Source: Clostridiales bacterium (GTDB lineage Bacteria > Bacillota > Clostridia > Christensenellales > JAISNN01). Taken from it: a DNA stretch of 39,561 bases. Each line of letters opens with the position of its first letter. Position 1 is the first letter of the stretch. The position numbers and the translations under genes are program-made. Shown piece by piece: positions 23,161-31,627 of this stretch. Location of the stretch: assembly GCA_031273825.1 (NCBI GenBank), contig JAISRB010000132.1:1-39561 (forward strand), in the 5' to 3' direction. The notes under the pieces were generated by a model. It was not told where the DNA came from, did not search any database, and worked only from the letters and a program-made list of their open reading frames with translations.

Positions 23161-23409
23161 ATGCAAACGGCTAAATTAATGAACGGACAAATAAAAATAC
23201 CGCTCGAGATAAGAAAAAAAATGAATATTAAAGACGGTGACGAATTTATCATAAAAACAAACAAAAATAAAATAGAAATAATCAATCCGGTTATGTCGGC
23301 GATAGAGGAAGTTCAAAAAGAGTTTGAGGGCGTGGCCGATGAAATGGGTTGGAAGGACGAGCAAGACGTAGTAAAGTTTATTAAGGATATGAGAGCAAAC
23401 AGAATATGA
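23161..23409 (+). CDS. AbrB/MazE-type antitoxin of an intact module
   Basis: The ATG at 23161 (GGGAGGGG before it) gives 82 residues. The longer track start lies inside the promoter. The N-terminal half MQTAKLMNGQIKIPLEIRKK is an AbrB-type DNA-binding domain followed by IKDGDEFIIKT. The C-terminal helix (AIEEVQKEFEGVADEMGW) is the predicted toxin-binding part. Despite an almost identical promoter and ribosome site, the protein is clearly diverged from the neighbour 22428..22682. Its stop overlaps the toxin ATG by four bases (ATGA), a typical coupled antitoxin-toxin pair. The complex probably represses its own promoter. Confidence 0.9.
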   Translation: MQTAKLMNGQIKIPLEIRKKMNIKDGDEFIIKTNKNKIEIINPVMSAIEEVQKEFEGVADEMGWKDEQDVVKFIKDMRANRI

Positions 23410-23807
23410 GAATAATATTAGATACAAATATTCTTGTTTCATTAATTTGTTTTAAAAGTCCGGCAATAAACAAAGTTATGGAAATAATATCAAAAAGTCA
23501 CAAAATCATTTTATCAAGTTATATCATAGAAGAATTAAAAAAAGTTGCCGCATATCCAAGAATAAACAAATTGAACGAAGTGGAAAATTTTTTAGATGCG
23601 CTACCGTTTGAATATCACGAATCTAATATAAATAATAACGGCAATATCAAAATAAGAGATAAGAACGATATATCAATCTTAATTGACGCAATAGATACTA
23701 AAGCCGATATACTCATCACCGGCGACAATGATTTCTTTGACCATACATACGACGGTCTCGAGATTGTCAAACCGGCCGACTTCCTAAAAAGACATGAGAG
23801 TTTTTAA
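23406..23807 (+). CDS. PIN-domain toxin (ribonuclease)
   Basis: This 133-residue protein has the PIN layout: Asp6 in MRIILDTNILVSL, Glu in YIIEELKKVAAYPR (residues 42-43), Asp88 in RDKNDIS, and Asp107 and Asp109 in TGDNDFFDHTYDG. These acidic residues would hold the metal ions of an RNase. It fits the PIN_3 group of putative toxin components. It is coupled to the AbrB antitoxin by a four-base overlap, so the two are made together. The gene is more A/T-rich than its surroundings, consistent with recent acquisition. Its RNA target cannot be told from sequence. Confidence 0.9.
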   Translation: MRIILDTNILVSLICFKSPAINKVMEIISKSHKIILSSYIIEELKKVAAYPRINKLNEVENFLDALPFEYHESNINNNGNIKIRDKNDISILIDAIDTKADILITGDNDFFDHTYDGLEIVKPADFLKRHESF

Positions 23808-23857
23808 GCTTAGCGGTCACCGCTAACCGCCGACCGCCGCTCACCGACCGCTAAGCT
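23807..23857. repeat. 12-bp inverted repeat after the PIN gene
   Basis: AGCTTAGCGGTC and GACCGCTAAGCT are perfect inverted copies around a 27-base GC-rich loop of CCGCCGACC-like units. It begins at the toxin stop codon. It could terminate transcription, but no T-run follows directly. Confidence 0.7.
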
Positions 23858-23863
23858 ATCCGC
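23846..23863 (-). repeat. Right end of the 18-bp inverted repeat around the toxin-antitoxin block
   Basis: Its reverse complement GCGGATAGCTTAGCGGTC matches 22192..22209 at 16 of 18 bases. It overlaps the right arm of the hairpin at 23807-23857. An inverted partial copy of the AAAACGGCGCAAAAC repeat follows at about 23881-23898. Confidence 0.6.
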
Positions 23864-23928
23864 CGGCCGCTAAAGCGCGCCGTTTTGCGCCGTTTTTCAA
23901 TTTTTTTTAACTTTTTTTAAAAAGCCTA

Positions 23929-23957
23929 TTGACATAGGGTCAAAATAGTGATAAAAT
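23929..23957 (+). promoter_or_regulatory. Promoter of the YDG-repeat surface protein
   Basis: TTGACA and TAAAAT are spaced by 17 bases. The leader is about 60 bases long and ends with AAGGAG before the ATG. Confidence 0.85.
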
Positions 23958-24025
23958 GTATGTAACATGGTAAAATTCTTTACTTATGCCTATATAATCT
24001 TTAAAAATGCAAGGAGAAAGACTCT

Positions 24026-27000
24026 ATGAATGCGGTTTTCGGGAGAAAGATAAACAAAACAAAAACGGGCTTTGCGGCTTTGGCGCTTGCTTTCATATTT
24101 ATAGCCGGCATGTTTTTCGCTTTCGGGGCGCTTTCGGCTTTCTCGGGCGGGGAGTCTTTTGCCACCACATACACAAGCTCAAACAATAACGCAAACGACA
24201 CCCAGATAACCGTCACAAGAGACGAGCAATTGGGTTTAGTCGACAGCTATCGCGAAAACCCAAGCTTTGACGCAAGCACAATCGGAAATCAGAGCGCGAT
24301 GACTGGCGGCGGCTATGCAAACACGGGATATAGCGTGCAAACTAGTACTAGTAGTTCTGCTCAAAGTGTTACCTATACCGATCAAGCCCATATAAGAGAT
24401 ACATTTAATTTAAGTTCCGACTTGCAGACGGCGATAAATAACGACAGAGTCACCTCAATTACCATGACGGTTTACTATGCTTTATATGCCACTACACAAG
24501 GACGCGCTGCTGCTCAGAATTATAACGAATTGTATTTTCATGTATATAATTCGGACGGCGCAAGCGTCGTATTGCATGACAACTCAGCAGTGGATGTGAA
24601 TGGGTGTTTGTATACTAGCGGTCGGAGTCAGGCACAGGGTGGGAGCAATACGGTTCTTACAGCGTCGTTGCCTGTACAGGCTATTATTAATCTCCCGGTC
24701 GCCAAGTTGAAAAATAAAACGTCTATCATTATTTTAGCTAGTGCATTGGCTTACGCTAACCAAACCACTAGGAGTAGAACCACCACGGCCGGCGCGGCCG
24801 TATCCCTCTATGACACTCAATTTTCTATCACATACAACACTCCGGCGGTCGGCGTTGCCTCGACGGCGGGCGGAATCGTGACAGGCGGAGACTTGACGCA
24901 GGCCAACGCAAACGCTACTGCCACGCAGGTTCAAGCGCAGGCTCCGTCGATTAACGCTATAGCGCAACCTAATAACAACTATTACTTTACGGGTTGGACG
25001 GGACTCATTACCTCGTCGGCTTTGAACGTATCGCAGACCGCGGATCAAAAATACTTCCAAATGTCCGGTTCGTCCTTTGCCGCGACGGCAAACTTTGCGC
25101 AAATCCCCGTGACGGTTTCAAGCACAAATACATATGTCTACAACGCGGCGGGTCAGGGGGCGGAGATTACGGTCTCGGCCTTGACGGGCGGCGCGAGCGT
25201 GGCCTCTTGGATATATGAGAGCACCGACGGCGGGGGCTACTATAGCACGGAAAAGCCGACAAATATCGGCCGCTACAAATATTCGGCGATCTTAAAAAAC
25301 GGGGTTGAGGATAATGTCGGCGTGCTTACCGGAGTCGAGTTTACTATAGAAAAGAGGACGCTATACGCCTCCAACATTACCGGTCTTTGGGCGACGAACA
25401 AGGAATATGACGGCACGAATGTCATAGAGACGGGAGGTAGCTTTACCGGCTTGCCGGGCGATGACAACAACAAGATAGTCGTAGGAGCCGAGCCTCTTTC
25501 GGGCGTGGACGCGGGAACGTATACCGTCAAATTTCTCCTTTTGGGAGACACGATAAAAAATTATTCATACGAAAGCTTTATCGTGATTGACGGCAGCGTG
25601 ACAATATTCCCCAAAGAGATAGAGTTTACTTTGAACGTCAACAATAGGATATATGACGGAACGACGAGGGCGAGAGCTGGAATCGAGTTTGAGGTCACGG
25701 GTTTTAGTGGGCTTGTAGACGGCGAGAATATCACCGAAAAGCTATATAGCATAGGCATCGCGACGGGTTACGCCGACAAAAACGCGGGCAGCAAGACCTT
25801 GACGATAGTCGTCAATCTTATCGCGGGAGCTTCTGACGGCGGCACAAAGGCCGACAACTATGAGCTTATAACGAATATCTATGAGGCAACCCACGAGATA
25901 TCGCCGATAGAGCTGACGCTAAACAACGTCGAGGCTCAATCGAAATTTTATGACGGAACCGATATAATCACGCTGACGGGCAGCGTAAGCGGAATCATCG
26001 CCGGCGAGGAGGCTTTGGCGTATTTGGTCAAGGCGGTGCGGGTCGCAAGCGCAAACGCGAGCGATTTTGCTTATGCCGTAGCCGTTGAGCTTGGCGGCGA
26101 GGGCGCGGCCAACTATGTCATGGACAATACGCCGAGAGAGGCTTATATATATAAGAGAAACGTCGCGGTGACGATGACGAACGCCGCAAGCAAGCTTTAT
26201 GACGGCACGGACGCGGCCGTTTTGGGAGTCAACTATAGATTGAGCTTTGTTGATACCGTCGGAGTCTTTGCCGAGGGAGTGCAGTTTAGCGTAGACGCGG
26301 CTTACGGCACGGCGAACGTCGGAAGCGGTTATTCGATAACGGCAAATATAACGTTGCTTGACGACAACGCGATAAACTATACATTGTCAAGCTATGTGTT
26401 AGTTTCGGCGTCGACGCTGAGGATAGATCGCGCGCTTTTGACCGTCGACAAAAAGATCGGAGCGATCTTTGAAAAGATATATGACGGCACGGATGCGGCA
26501 AAGGTTTTGATAAACGGCGTTTATGTCGATTTGGCTCCTAATAATCTGACGGAGGTCTTTGACATAGCGGGAATAGTTTCCGCGGATTCGTTAGACGGAG
26601 TGCTCGCGCTGAACGCGGCGAGACCGTCGGTGTATCTGTCGGGCAAGAACGCCGGCGAAGGGCTGACGGTGTCGGTGGCGTTGGTGTTGATAAACCAAAA
26701 CTATCGCCTTGTAGGAAACGGAGCTTATGAGTTTGACGGAAGCCTGATAGCCAAAGCGAGGGCGGCGCAGCCGGAGGATATAGAGTTAGAATACGGTCAA
26801 GCCCTGCCTACAAGCTTTGTCTTAGACGGCATACCGGGCGAGACGGTGACGGGCAGCACATTGTTTTGGGGAGCGCTTGTGGGTAAGACTTATGCCGAGT
26901 ATAAGGACAGCGGAAGCTATATCGTTAGATTTACGCCGGACGACCCGAACTATACATATGTAAATTATGAGATAAACGTAACTATTCACAAGAAGCTGAT

Positions 27001-28087
27001 AACCGTCGTCCTGCCGAACGCGCCGATATATAAGACCTATGACGGCACGAACGAGACGCCGCTCGGGTGGCTTAGCTATTGCTCGGTCGAGGGGCTTGTC
27101 TTGGGCGACAAAATAACCGATTTGATAGACGGTTTGAAGTTTGAGTTTCCGGGAGTCAACGCCGGAGCAAACGGAGTAATTTTGGAGTTTAAGCTGACCG
27201 ACGCGGACGGCAACTACGCCTTTGACTTGGAGCTTGACACTATAGAATATTCGGAGACGCTTGACGGCGGCATAAACGCAATCAAGCTGACGATAGAGGC
27301 TCCGTCCGCGGAGGCGGTCTATGACGGAACCGATTTGTCGGGCTTGATAAAGGGGCAAAGCTTTGTCTATGCCGGCGGTCTGCTTGACGGCGAGGAGGGC
27401 TATGTGACCTCTGAAGATATAGCAATCGATTATGTGTATTATATCGACGTATCGGGCAATACGGTGAGAGTCGACGACGCGGCGGCGTTCGAGGCGGTAA
27501 TGGCTTATGTATACTATTATGTGCCGACGCTTAGCTATTTGGGCGAGGGAATGCAAAACTATTACGTAGACACGGCGGCGGTGCTGACCGTTACGAAAGC
27601 CGCGGCAGAATTTGGCGTGACGAGAACAAGCGGAAAGCTTACGGTTGACAATCCAAAGGGCTACACGGCCGAGTATAGCATAGACGGCGGCGACACGTGG
27701 CAGAGCGCGGCGGAGTTTGAGGTCGGCAATTTTACGGTGTACAGCGTGCAAATAAGACTTGTCGGCGACGATTATGTCAACTATGAACCGGTGCAGCCGA
27801 TAGAGTCCGAGGAATACACAAGCATATTTGTGCCGATAGGCGCGACCGGAGGCGTTGCCTCCGTCGGAGTCGGAATAGCCGTAGCCCACGCCGTCAAGCT
27901 AAAAAAGACGGCGAAAGGTATCAAGGCCGCTTCAAAGGCCGTGAGAGAAAGACTGATAGCCGCGGAGAAAAACAGAGTCCTCAATAGAAGCCAAACCGTT
28001 ATGAGGCTGTCGGACGACGGCGTAGGGGTAGGAACGCAGGTAGTCCAAAAACAAGCGCGAAAGATTTATCCTACAAACAGATATTAA
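24026..28087 (+). CDS. Large surface protein with YDG repeats
   Basis: This is a 1353-residue exported protein. Residues 14-38 form a signal sequence, probably cleaved near SFA-TT. Residues 50-250 are a beta-rich domain with unusual base composition. Residues 275-355 resemble an InlB B-repeat-like unit (NNNYYFTGWTGL). An MBG-like domain follows, then seven YDGT motifs near residues 462, 543, 642, 725, 819, 1004 and 1099, each opening a YDG-type beta domain. The C-terminus has a glycine-rich hydrophobic helix (IGATGGVASVGVGIAVAHAV) followed by a basic, Lys/Arg-rich tail, so anchoring is by a membrane helix and not by LPXTG sorting. A role in adhesion or surface structure is an inference. Terminator downstream. 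Confidence 0.88.
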   Translation: MNAVFGRKINKTKTGFAALALAFIFIAGMFFAFGALSAFSGGESFATTYTSSNNNANDTQITVTRDEQLGLVDSYRENPSFDASTIGNQSAMTGGGYANTGYSVQTSTSSSAQSVTYTDQAHIRDTFNLSSDLQTAINNDRVTSITMTVYYALYATTQGRAAAQNYNELYFHVYNSDGASVVLHDNSAVDVNGCLYTSGRSQAQGGSNTVLTASLPVQAIINLPVAKLKNKTSIIILASALAYANQTTRSRTTTAGAAVSLYDTQFSITYNTPAVGVASTAGGIVTGGDLTQANANATATQVQAQAPSINAIAQPNNNYYFTGWTGLITSSALNVSQTADQKYFQMSGSSFAATANFAQIPVTVSSTNTYVYNAAGQGAEITVSALTGGASVASWIYESTDGGGYYSTEKPTNIGRYKYSAILKNGVEDNVGVLTGVEFTIEKRTLYASNITGLWATNKEYDGTNVIETGGSFTGLPGDDNNKIVVGAEPLSGVDAGTYTVKFLLLGDTIKNYSYESFIVIDGSVTIFPKEIEFTLNVNNRIYDGTTRARAGIEFEVTGFSGLVDGENITEKLYSIGIATGYADKNAGSKTLTIVVNLIAGASDGGTKADNYELITNIYEATHEISPIELTLNNVEAQSKFYDGTDIITLTGSVSGIIAGEEALAYLVKAVRVASANASDFAYAVAVELGGEGAANYVMDNTPREAYIYKRNVAVTMTNAASKLYDGTDAAVLGVNYRLSFVDTVGVFAEGVQFSVDAAYGTANVGSGYSITANITLLDDNAINYTLSSYVLVSASTLRIDRALLTVDKKIGAIFEKIYDGTDAAKVLINGVYVDLAPNNLTEVFDIAGIVSADSLDGVLALNAARPSVYLSGKNAGEGLTVSVALVLINQNYRLVGNGAYEFDGSLIAKARAAQPEDIELEYGQALPTSFVLDGIPGETVTGSTLFWGALVGKTYAEYKDSGSYIVRFTPDDPNYTYVNYEINVTIHKKLITVVLPNAPIYKTYDGTNETPLGWLSYCSVEGLVLGDKITDLIDGLKFEFPGVNAGANGVILEFKLTDADGNYAFDLELDTIEYSETLDGGINAIKLTIEAPSAEAVYDGTDLSGLIKGQSFVYAGGLLDGEEGYVTSEDIAIDYVYYIDVSGNTVRVDDAAAFEAVMAYVYYYVPTLSYLGEGMQNYYVDTAAVLTVTKAAAEFGVTRTSGKLTVDNPKGYTAEYSIDGGDTWQSAAEFEVGNFTVYSVQIRLVGDDYVNYEPVQPIESEEYTSIFVPIGATGGVASVGVGIAVAHAVKLKKTAKGIKAASKAVRERLIAAEKNRVLNRSQTVMRLSDDGVGVGTQVVQKQARKIYPTNRY

Positions 28088-28102
28088 GAACAAACGCACA
28101 AA

Positions 28103-28136
28103 ACAACGGCGGCGCAAATGCGCCGCCGTTGTTTTT
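28103..28136. terminator. Strong terminator, bidirectional
   Basis: ACAACGGCGGCGCA and TGCGCCGCCGTTGT pair perfectly over 14 bp, and T-rich runs lie on both sides. It serves the surface-protein gene on plus and the ATPase gene on minus. Confidence 0.9.
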
Positions 28137-28157
28137 GTGTTTGCCGGGAGTTAAATG

Positions 28158-29486
28158 CTACGGTTTCAAGCAAAACACCGCGTATAGCGGAATCGACTTA
28201 ATGTCGTTTTCAAAGCCGAAATTTTTTGCGGATATGCGAATTGAATATTTTGGGTCAAATTTGCAAACGTATTCTTTGAGGCTCTTTGCTTGCGTGTTGG
28301 TTTGAGCTTTTACCTCTACGGGAATAACGCCGTCCTCCGTTTGTATCAAAAAGTCAACCTCGGCCTTTCCTTGGCTCTCCCAATAGGCGATTGTGTGACC
28401 GCCGGCCACAAGCTCCTGCGCGACGTAGTTTTCGGTCATCGCGCCCTTTGCTTCGCCGCCGAGTCCGCTTTGGGTAAGCACAATATTTTTTGGAATATTG
28501 CCTTTGGCGTTGAGCAAGCCCACGTCGGAGAGATATATTTTGTAGGACTGCAAGTCTATATAACTGCTAAGCGGAAGCCTTCCCGCGCCGGCCTTGCCGC
28601 ACTTGATGATAAGGCCCGCCGCGGCGAGCCACTCTAAGCCCTCCTCATAGGCGGCGGCGCGCGCGCCGCTTTTTATGAGGCTGTATTGAAACTTTTTGTT
28701 TTCTTTTGCAAGCTGCGCCGGAACGCTCGCGTATATCGCCTTGATTTTGATTTGCTCGGCGGCGGTGGTGTATTTTGCCATATCCAAGGAATAGAGCGCG
28801 TGAATCTCGTTTTGTCTTATACGCACCGCGTCTAAATCTTTTTGTTCACAATAGGCAAAAACCGCCTGCGGCATTCCGCCGGTATAAAGATAGGCGCGGA
28901 ATAGCTCTAAGGCTTTTTTGTGGGCGATTTCGGAAAGAGGAGAGAGGCTCTCATAACGCTTTTTGATTTCTGCGGATAAGAGCGGATTGACGTTGAGCAA
29001 AAATTCCTCAAAGGTCATCGGAAACATAGTGAGGATTTCAACCTTGCCGACGGGATAAGACACGGCGGCGGCAATAGAATCGTCTTGCTTTTTGCGTCCG
29101 CGGTTTAGCGCGACGCCCAAAAGACTGCCGGCCGCGGCAATGTGATATCGGGGAGCCTCCTCGCAAAAATATTTGAGCGCGGTCAACGCCTTGGGACAGG
29201 CCTGAATCTCGTCAAAAAATATCAAGGTCGCGCCTTTTTGAAGGCTTTGCCCCGAATAGGTTTCAAGCTCGGATATAATGCGGGCGGGCGAGAGGTCGCC
29301 GTCAAAGACGTTTTGCAAGGCCTCGTTGCTCTCAAGATTAAAAACGACGGTATTTGAATATTGAGCCTTGCCGAAGTCTATGACGGTGGTGGTCTTGCCG
29401 ACCTGACGCGCCCCGAAAAGAAGCAACGGCATTTTGTTTGGCCGGTTTTTCCATGCGATTAATTTGTCTTCAATCAAACGTTTCAT
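28158..29486 (-). CDS. AAA ATPase with DUF4143 C-terminal domain
   Basis: This 442-residue protein has Walker A LFGARQVGKTTTV (about residues 23-35) and Walker B ATLIFFDEIQACPKAL. The middle contains a winged-helix-like region. The C-terminus has LSDVGLLNAKGN and AEVDFLIQTEDGVIPVEVKA, the DUF4143 pattern with a PDDEXK-like Asp...Glu-x-Lys arrangement. It is a different family from the DUF234-type ATPase at 20750, although both pair an ATPase with a nuclease-like tail. GGAGG precedes the ATG, and a TTGCAT-17-TATACT promoter lies upstream. The cellular role is unknown; these proteins are numerous in gut anaerobes. Confidence 0.88.
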   Translation of the reverse strand: MKRLIEDKLIAWKNRPNKMPLLLFGARQVGKTTTVIDFGKAQYSNTVVFNLESNEALQNVFDGDLSPARIISELETYSGQSLQKGATLIFFDEIQACPKALTALKYFCEEAPRYHIAAAGSLLGVALNRGRKKQDDSIAAAVSYPVGKVEILTMFPMTFEEFLLNVNPLLSAEIKKRYESLSPLSEIAHKKALELFRAYLYTGGMPQAVFAYCEQKDLDAVRIRQNEIHALYSLDMAKYTTAAEQIKIKAIYASVPAQLAKENKKFQYSLIKSGARAAAYEEGLEWLAAAGLIIKCGKAGAGRLPLSSYIDLQSYKIYLSDVGLLNAKGNIPKNIVLTQSGLGGEAKGAMTENYVAQELVAGGHTIAYWESQGKAEVDFLIQTEDGVIPVEVKAQTNTQAKSLKEYVCKFDPKYSIRISAKNFGFENDIKSIPLYAVFCLKP

Positions 29487-29511
29487 TATATGCGCCTCCG
29501 GATACCCCTAT

Positions 29512-29540
29512 AGTATAACACAAAAAAGCCGATAATGCAA
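29512..29540 (-). promoter_or_regulatory. Promoter of the DUF4143 ATPase gene
   Basis: On the minus strand TTGCAT and TATACT are spaced by 17 bases. A large palindrome begins 16 bases upstream of the -35 box. Confidence 0.7.
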
Positions 29541-29556
29541 GCAAAATTAAAAAAAA

Positions 29557-29618
29557 TGACAAAAAGTCGTTCGACTTTTGTCGTATATAATTGACAAAAG
29601 TGGAACGACTTTTTGTCA
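29557..29618. repeat. 26-bp near-perfect inverted repeat with nested palindromes
   Basis: The arms 29557-29582 and 29593-29618 are reverse complements at 25 of 26 bases around a 10-base centre GTATATAATT. Each arm also folds on itself (GACAAAAAGTCG with CGACTTTTGTC), so the DNA can form a hairpin or cruciform. It lies between the DUF4143 gene and mnmG, both on the minus strand. The nearby ATAGCCGT/ACGGCTAT stem (29624-29653) may be the mnmG terminator. Confidence 0.85.
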
Positions 29619-29685
29619 AAACATAGCCGTTAAGCCCTAACCCGACGGCTATTCATTAAAAACCGCCGCCGCCGACCGCCGACCG

Positions 29686-31578
29686 CTAAACGCGACCCCT
29701 GATATAAAGCATCAACACACCGATATCCGCCGGCGAAACGCCGGAGATGCGCATAGCTTGGCCGATTGACTCGGGCTTGATTTTGGCGAGCTTTTGGCGC
29801 GCCTCGAGGCGCAGGCCGGTTATTTGAGAATAGTCGACGTCGGGGGGAATGACCTTGGCCTCGGCTCTTAGAAAGCTCTTGATATCTCCGTTTTGCTTTT
29901 CTATATATCCGCCGTATTTGATTTCGGCTTGCGCCTCGGCGAGGGCGGCGGACGAATAGCCGTCAAAGCCGGGGCAGACCGCGCCGATCGCCTCAAAGTC
30001 AAATTCGGGTCGCTTGACAAGCTCAAAAACCGTGTAGCCGCGCTCGGCAAGCTCCGCGCCGCGCTCGGCAAAGAGCGCGCGGAGCTTGCCGTCGGGGCTT
30101 AACGCCGTTTGCGCCTTTTGGGCGATTTCTCGCAGCTCGGCTTGTTTTTTGAGAAATTTTTGATAGCGTTCGTCGGTGACAAGCCCTATGTCGCGGCCTT
30201 TTTGGGTCAGGCGCGTGTCGGCGTTGTCTTGCCTTAGCGTAAGGCGGTATTCCGCGCGCGAGGTCATCATTCGATAAGGCTCGTTTGTGCCCTTTGTCAC
30301 AAGGTCGTCGATGAGTACGCCGATATAACCCTCGTTGCGCCCGACGACGAGAGGCGGCAGACCCTTGAGATAGAGCGCGGCGTTTATGCCGGCGATAAGA
30401 CCCTGCGCCGCCGCCTCCTCATAGCCGCTTGTGCCGTTGATTTGACCGGCCGTATAGAGACCGGGAAGGTTTTTGACGGCAAGCGTCGGTTTTAACTGCA
30501 GGGGGTCGATGCAATCATACTCGATAGCGTAGGCAAAACGCATTATTTCGGCGTTTTCGAGACCCTCTATCGAGCGTATTACGTCAAGCTGTATGTCGGC
30601 GGGCAGAGAGCTGCTCGCCCCCTGAACGTAGACCTCGCGCGTGTCAAGACCCTCGGGCTCAAGAAATATCTGATGACGTTCCTTGTCGGGAAACCGCATG
30701 ATTTTGTCCTCAATCGAGGGGCAATAGCGCGGTCCTACGCCCTTTATCGCGCCGTTATACATGGGCGAGCGCGATATGCCGCGGCGGATTATTTCGGCGG
30801 TATACGCCGTCGTGTAGGTCAAAAGGCATACGGCCTGATTTTCCGGAGGAACGCTATAATAGCCGTTGACAAAGGAAAAGGAGCATATGCCGCTCTCGCC
30901 CCTCTGAATTTGCGTTTTTGACGCGTCTATGCTCCGCGCGTGTATGCGCGGCGGCGTGCCGGTTTTGAAACGGCGTATCTCTAAGCCGCAGTCCTTGAGA
31001 GCCGCCGACAGCCCTCCGTCGGCGGGGAAAAAGCCCGACGGGCCTGATTTTTTGGAGTATTCGCCTATGATTATTTGAGAATCAAGGTAGACGCCCGTGC
31101 AGACGACGACAGCTCCGCAATAATAGACCTGCCCCGCGGCGGTTTTTATGCCGCAAACGCCGCCCGTGCCGTCTAATATAAGACCTGTGACCTCGTCTTG
31201 CTTGATTGTCAGACCGTCTTGGTTTTCGAGGGTTTCTTTGATTATGCGGTGATAGAGTGCCTTGTCAACCTGCCCCCTCAGGCTTTGCACCGCCGCGCCC
31301 TTGGCCGCGTTGAGCAGCTTCATCTGAATGGCGGCCTTGTCGGCGGCTATCGCGATTTGACCGCCGAGCGCGTCGGTTTCGCGGACGAGCTGAGCCTTTG
31401 ACGTGCCGCCTATGTTTGGATTGCACGCCAAAAAGCCCGCCGAATCAAGACTCATCGTCAGTAACAGAGTTTTTTGCTTTAGCCTTGCGGCGGCGAGAGC
31501 GGCTTCGGTTCCCGCGTGTCCCGCGCCGACGACTATAACGTCAAAGGCGGGGGAGGATTTTGTCGGAGTTGTTTTCAT
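29686..31578 (-). CDS. mnmG: tRNA uridine-5-carboxymethylaminomethyl modification enzyme MnmG
   Basis: This 630-residue FAD protein works with MnmE to modify the wobble uridine (position 34) of several tRNAs in the cytoplasm. The N-terminal Rossmann motif is [19 protein letters not shown]. The family signature follows ([20 protein letters not shown]), then the conserved [12 protein letters not shown] and the C-terminal helical domain ending [16 protein letters not shown]. The length is typical. It lies 49 bases after mnmE on the same strand with no clear ribosome site. The usual downstream partner rsmG is not here; an ATPase gene takes its place. Confidence 0.96.
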   Translation of the reverse strand: MKTTPTKSSPAFDVIVVGAGHAGTEAALAAARLKQKTLLLTMSLDSAGFLACNPNIGGTSKAQLVRETDALGGQIAIAADKAAIQMKLLNAAKGAAVQSLRGQVDKALYHRIIKETLENQDGLTIKQDEVTGLILDGTGGVCGIKTAAGQVYYCGAVVVCTGVYLDSQIIIGEYSKKSGPSGFFPADGGLSAALKDCGLEIRRFKTGTPPRIHARSIDASKTQIQRGESGICSFSFVNGYYSVPPENQAVCLLTYTTAYTAEIIRRGISRSPMYNGAIKGVGPRYCPSIEDKIMRFPDKERHQIFLEPEGLDTREVYVQGASSSLPADIQLDVIRSIEGLENAEIMRFAYAIEYDCIDPLQLKPTLAVKNLPGLYTAGQINGTSGYEEAAAQGLIAGINAALYLKGLPPLVVGRNEGYIGVLIDDLVTKGTNEPYRMMTSRAEYRLTLRQDNADTRLTQKGRDIGLVTDERYQKFLKKQAELREIAQKAQTALSPDGKLRALFAERGAELAERGYTVFELVKRPEFDFEAIGAVCPGFDGYSSAALAEAQAEIKYGGYIEKQNGDIKSFLRAEAKVIPPDVDYSQITGLRLEARQKLAKIKPESIGQAMRISGVSPADIGVLMLYIRGRV

Positions 31579-31627
31579 AATATCCGTTATCGTTTAGAGT
31601 ATTTTTATTTTTTTTTGTTTTTAATTA

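Noticed and set aside
26822-27889. 355-residue minus-strand ORF inside the YDG gene
   Set aside because: It has no ribosome site and no recognisable domain. The repetitive low-complexity composition is the mirror of the YDG codons, so it is a shadow.
28290-28637. 115-residue plus-strand ORF inside the DUF4143 gene
   Set aside because: It is antisense to a well-supported ATPase gene and has no start signals.
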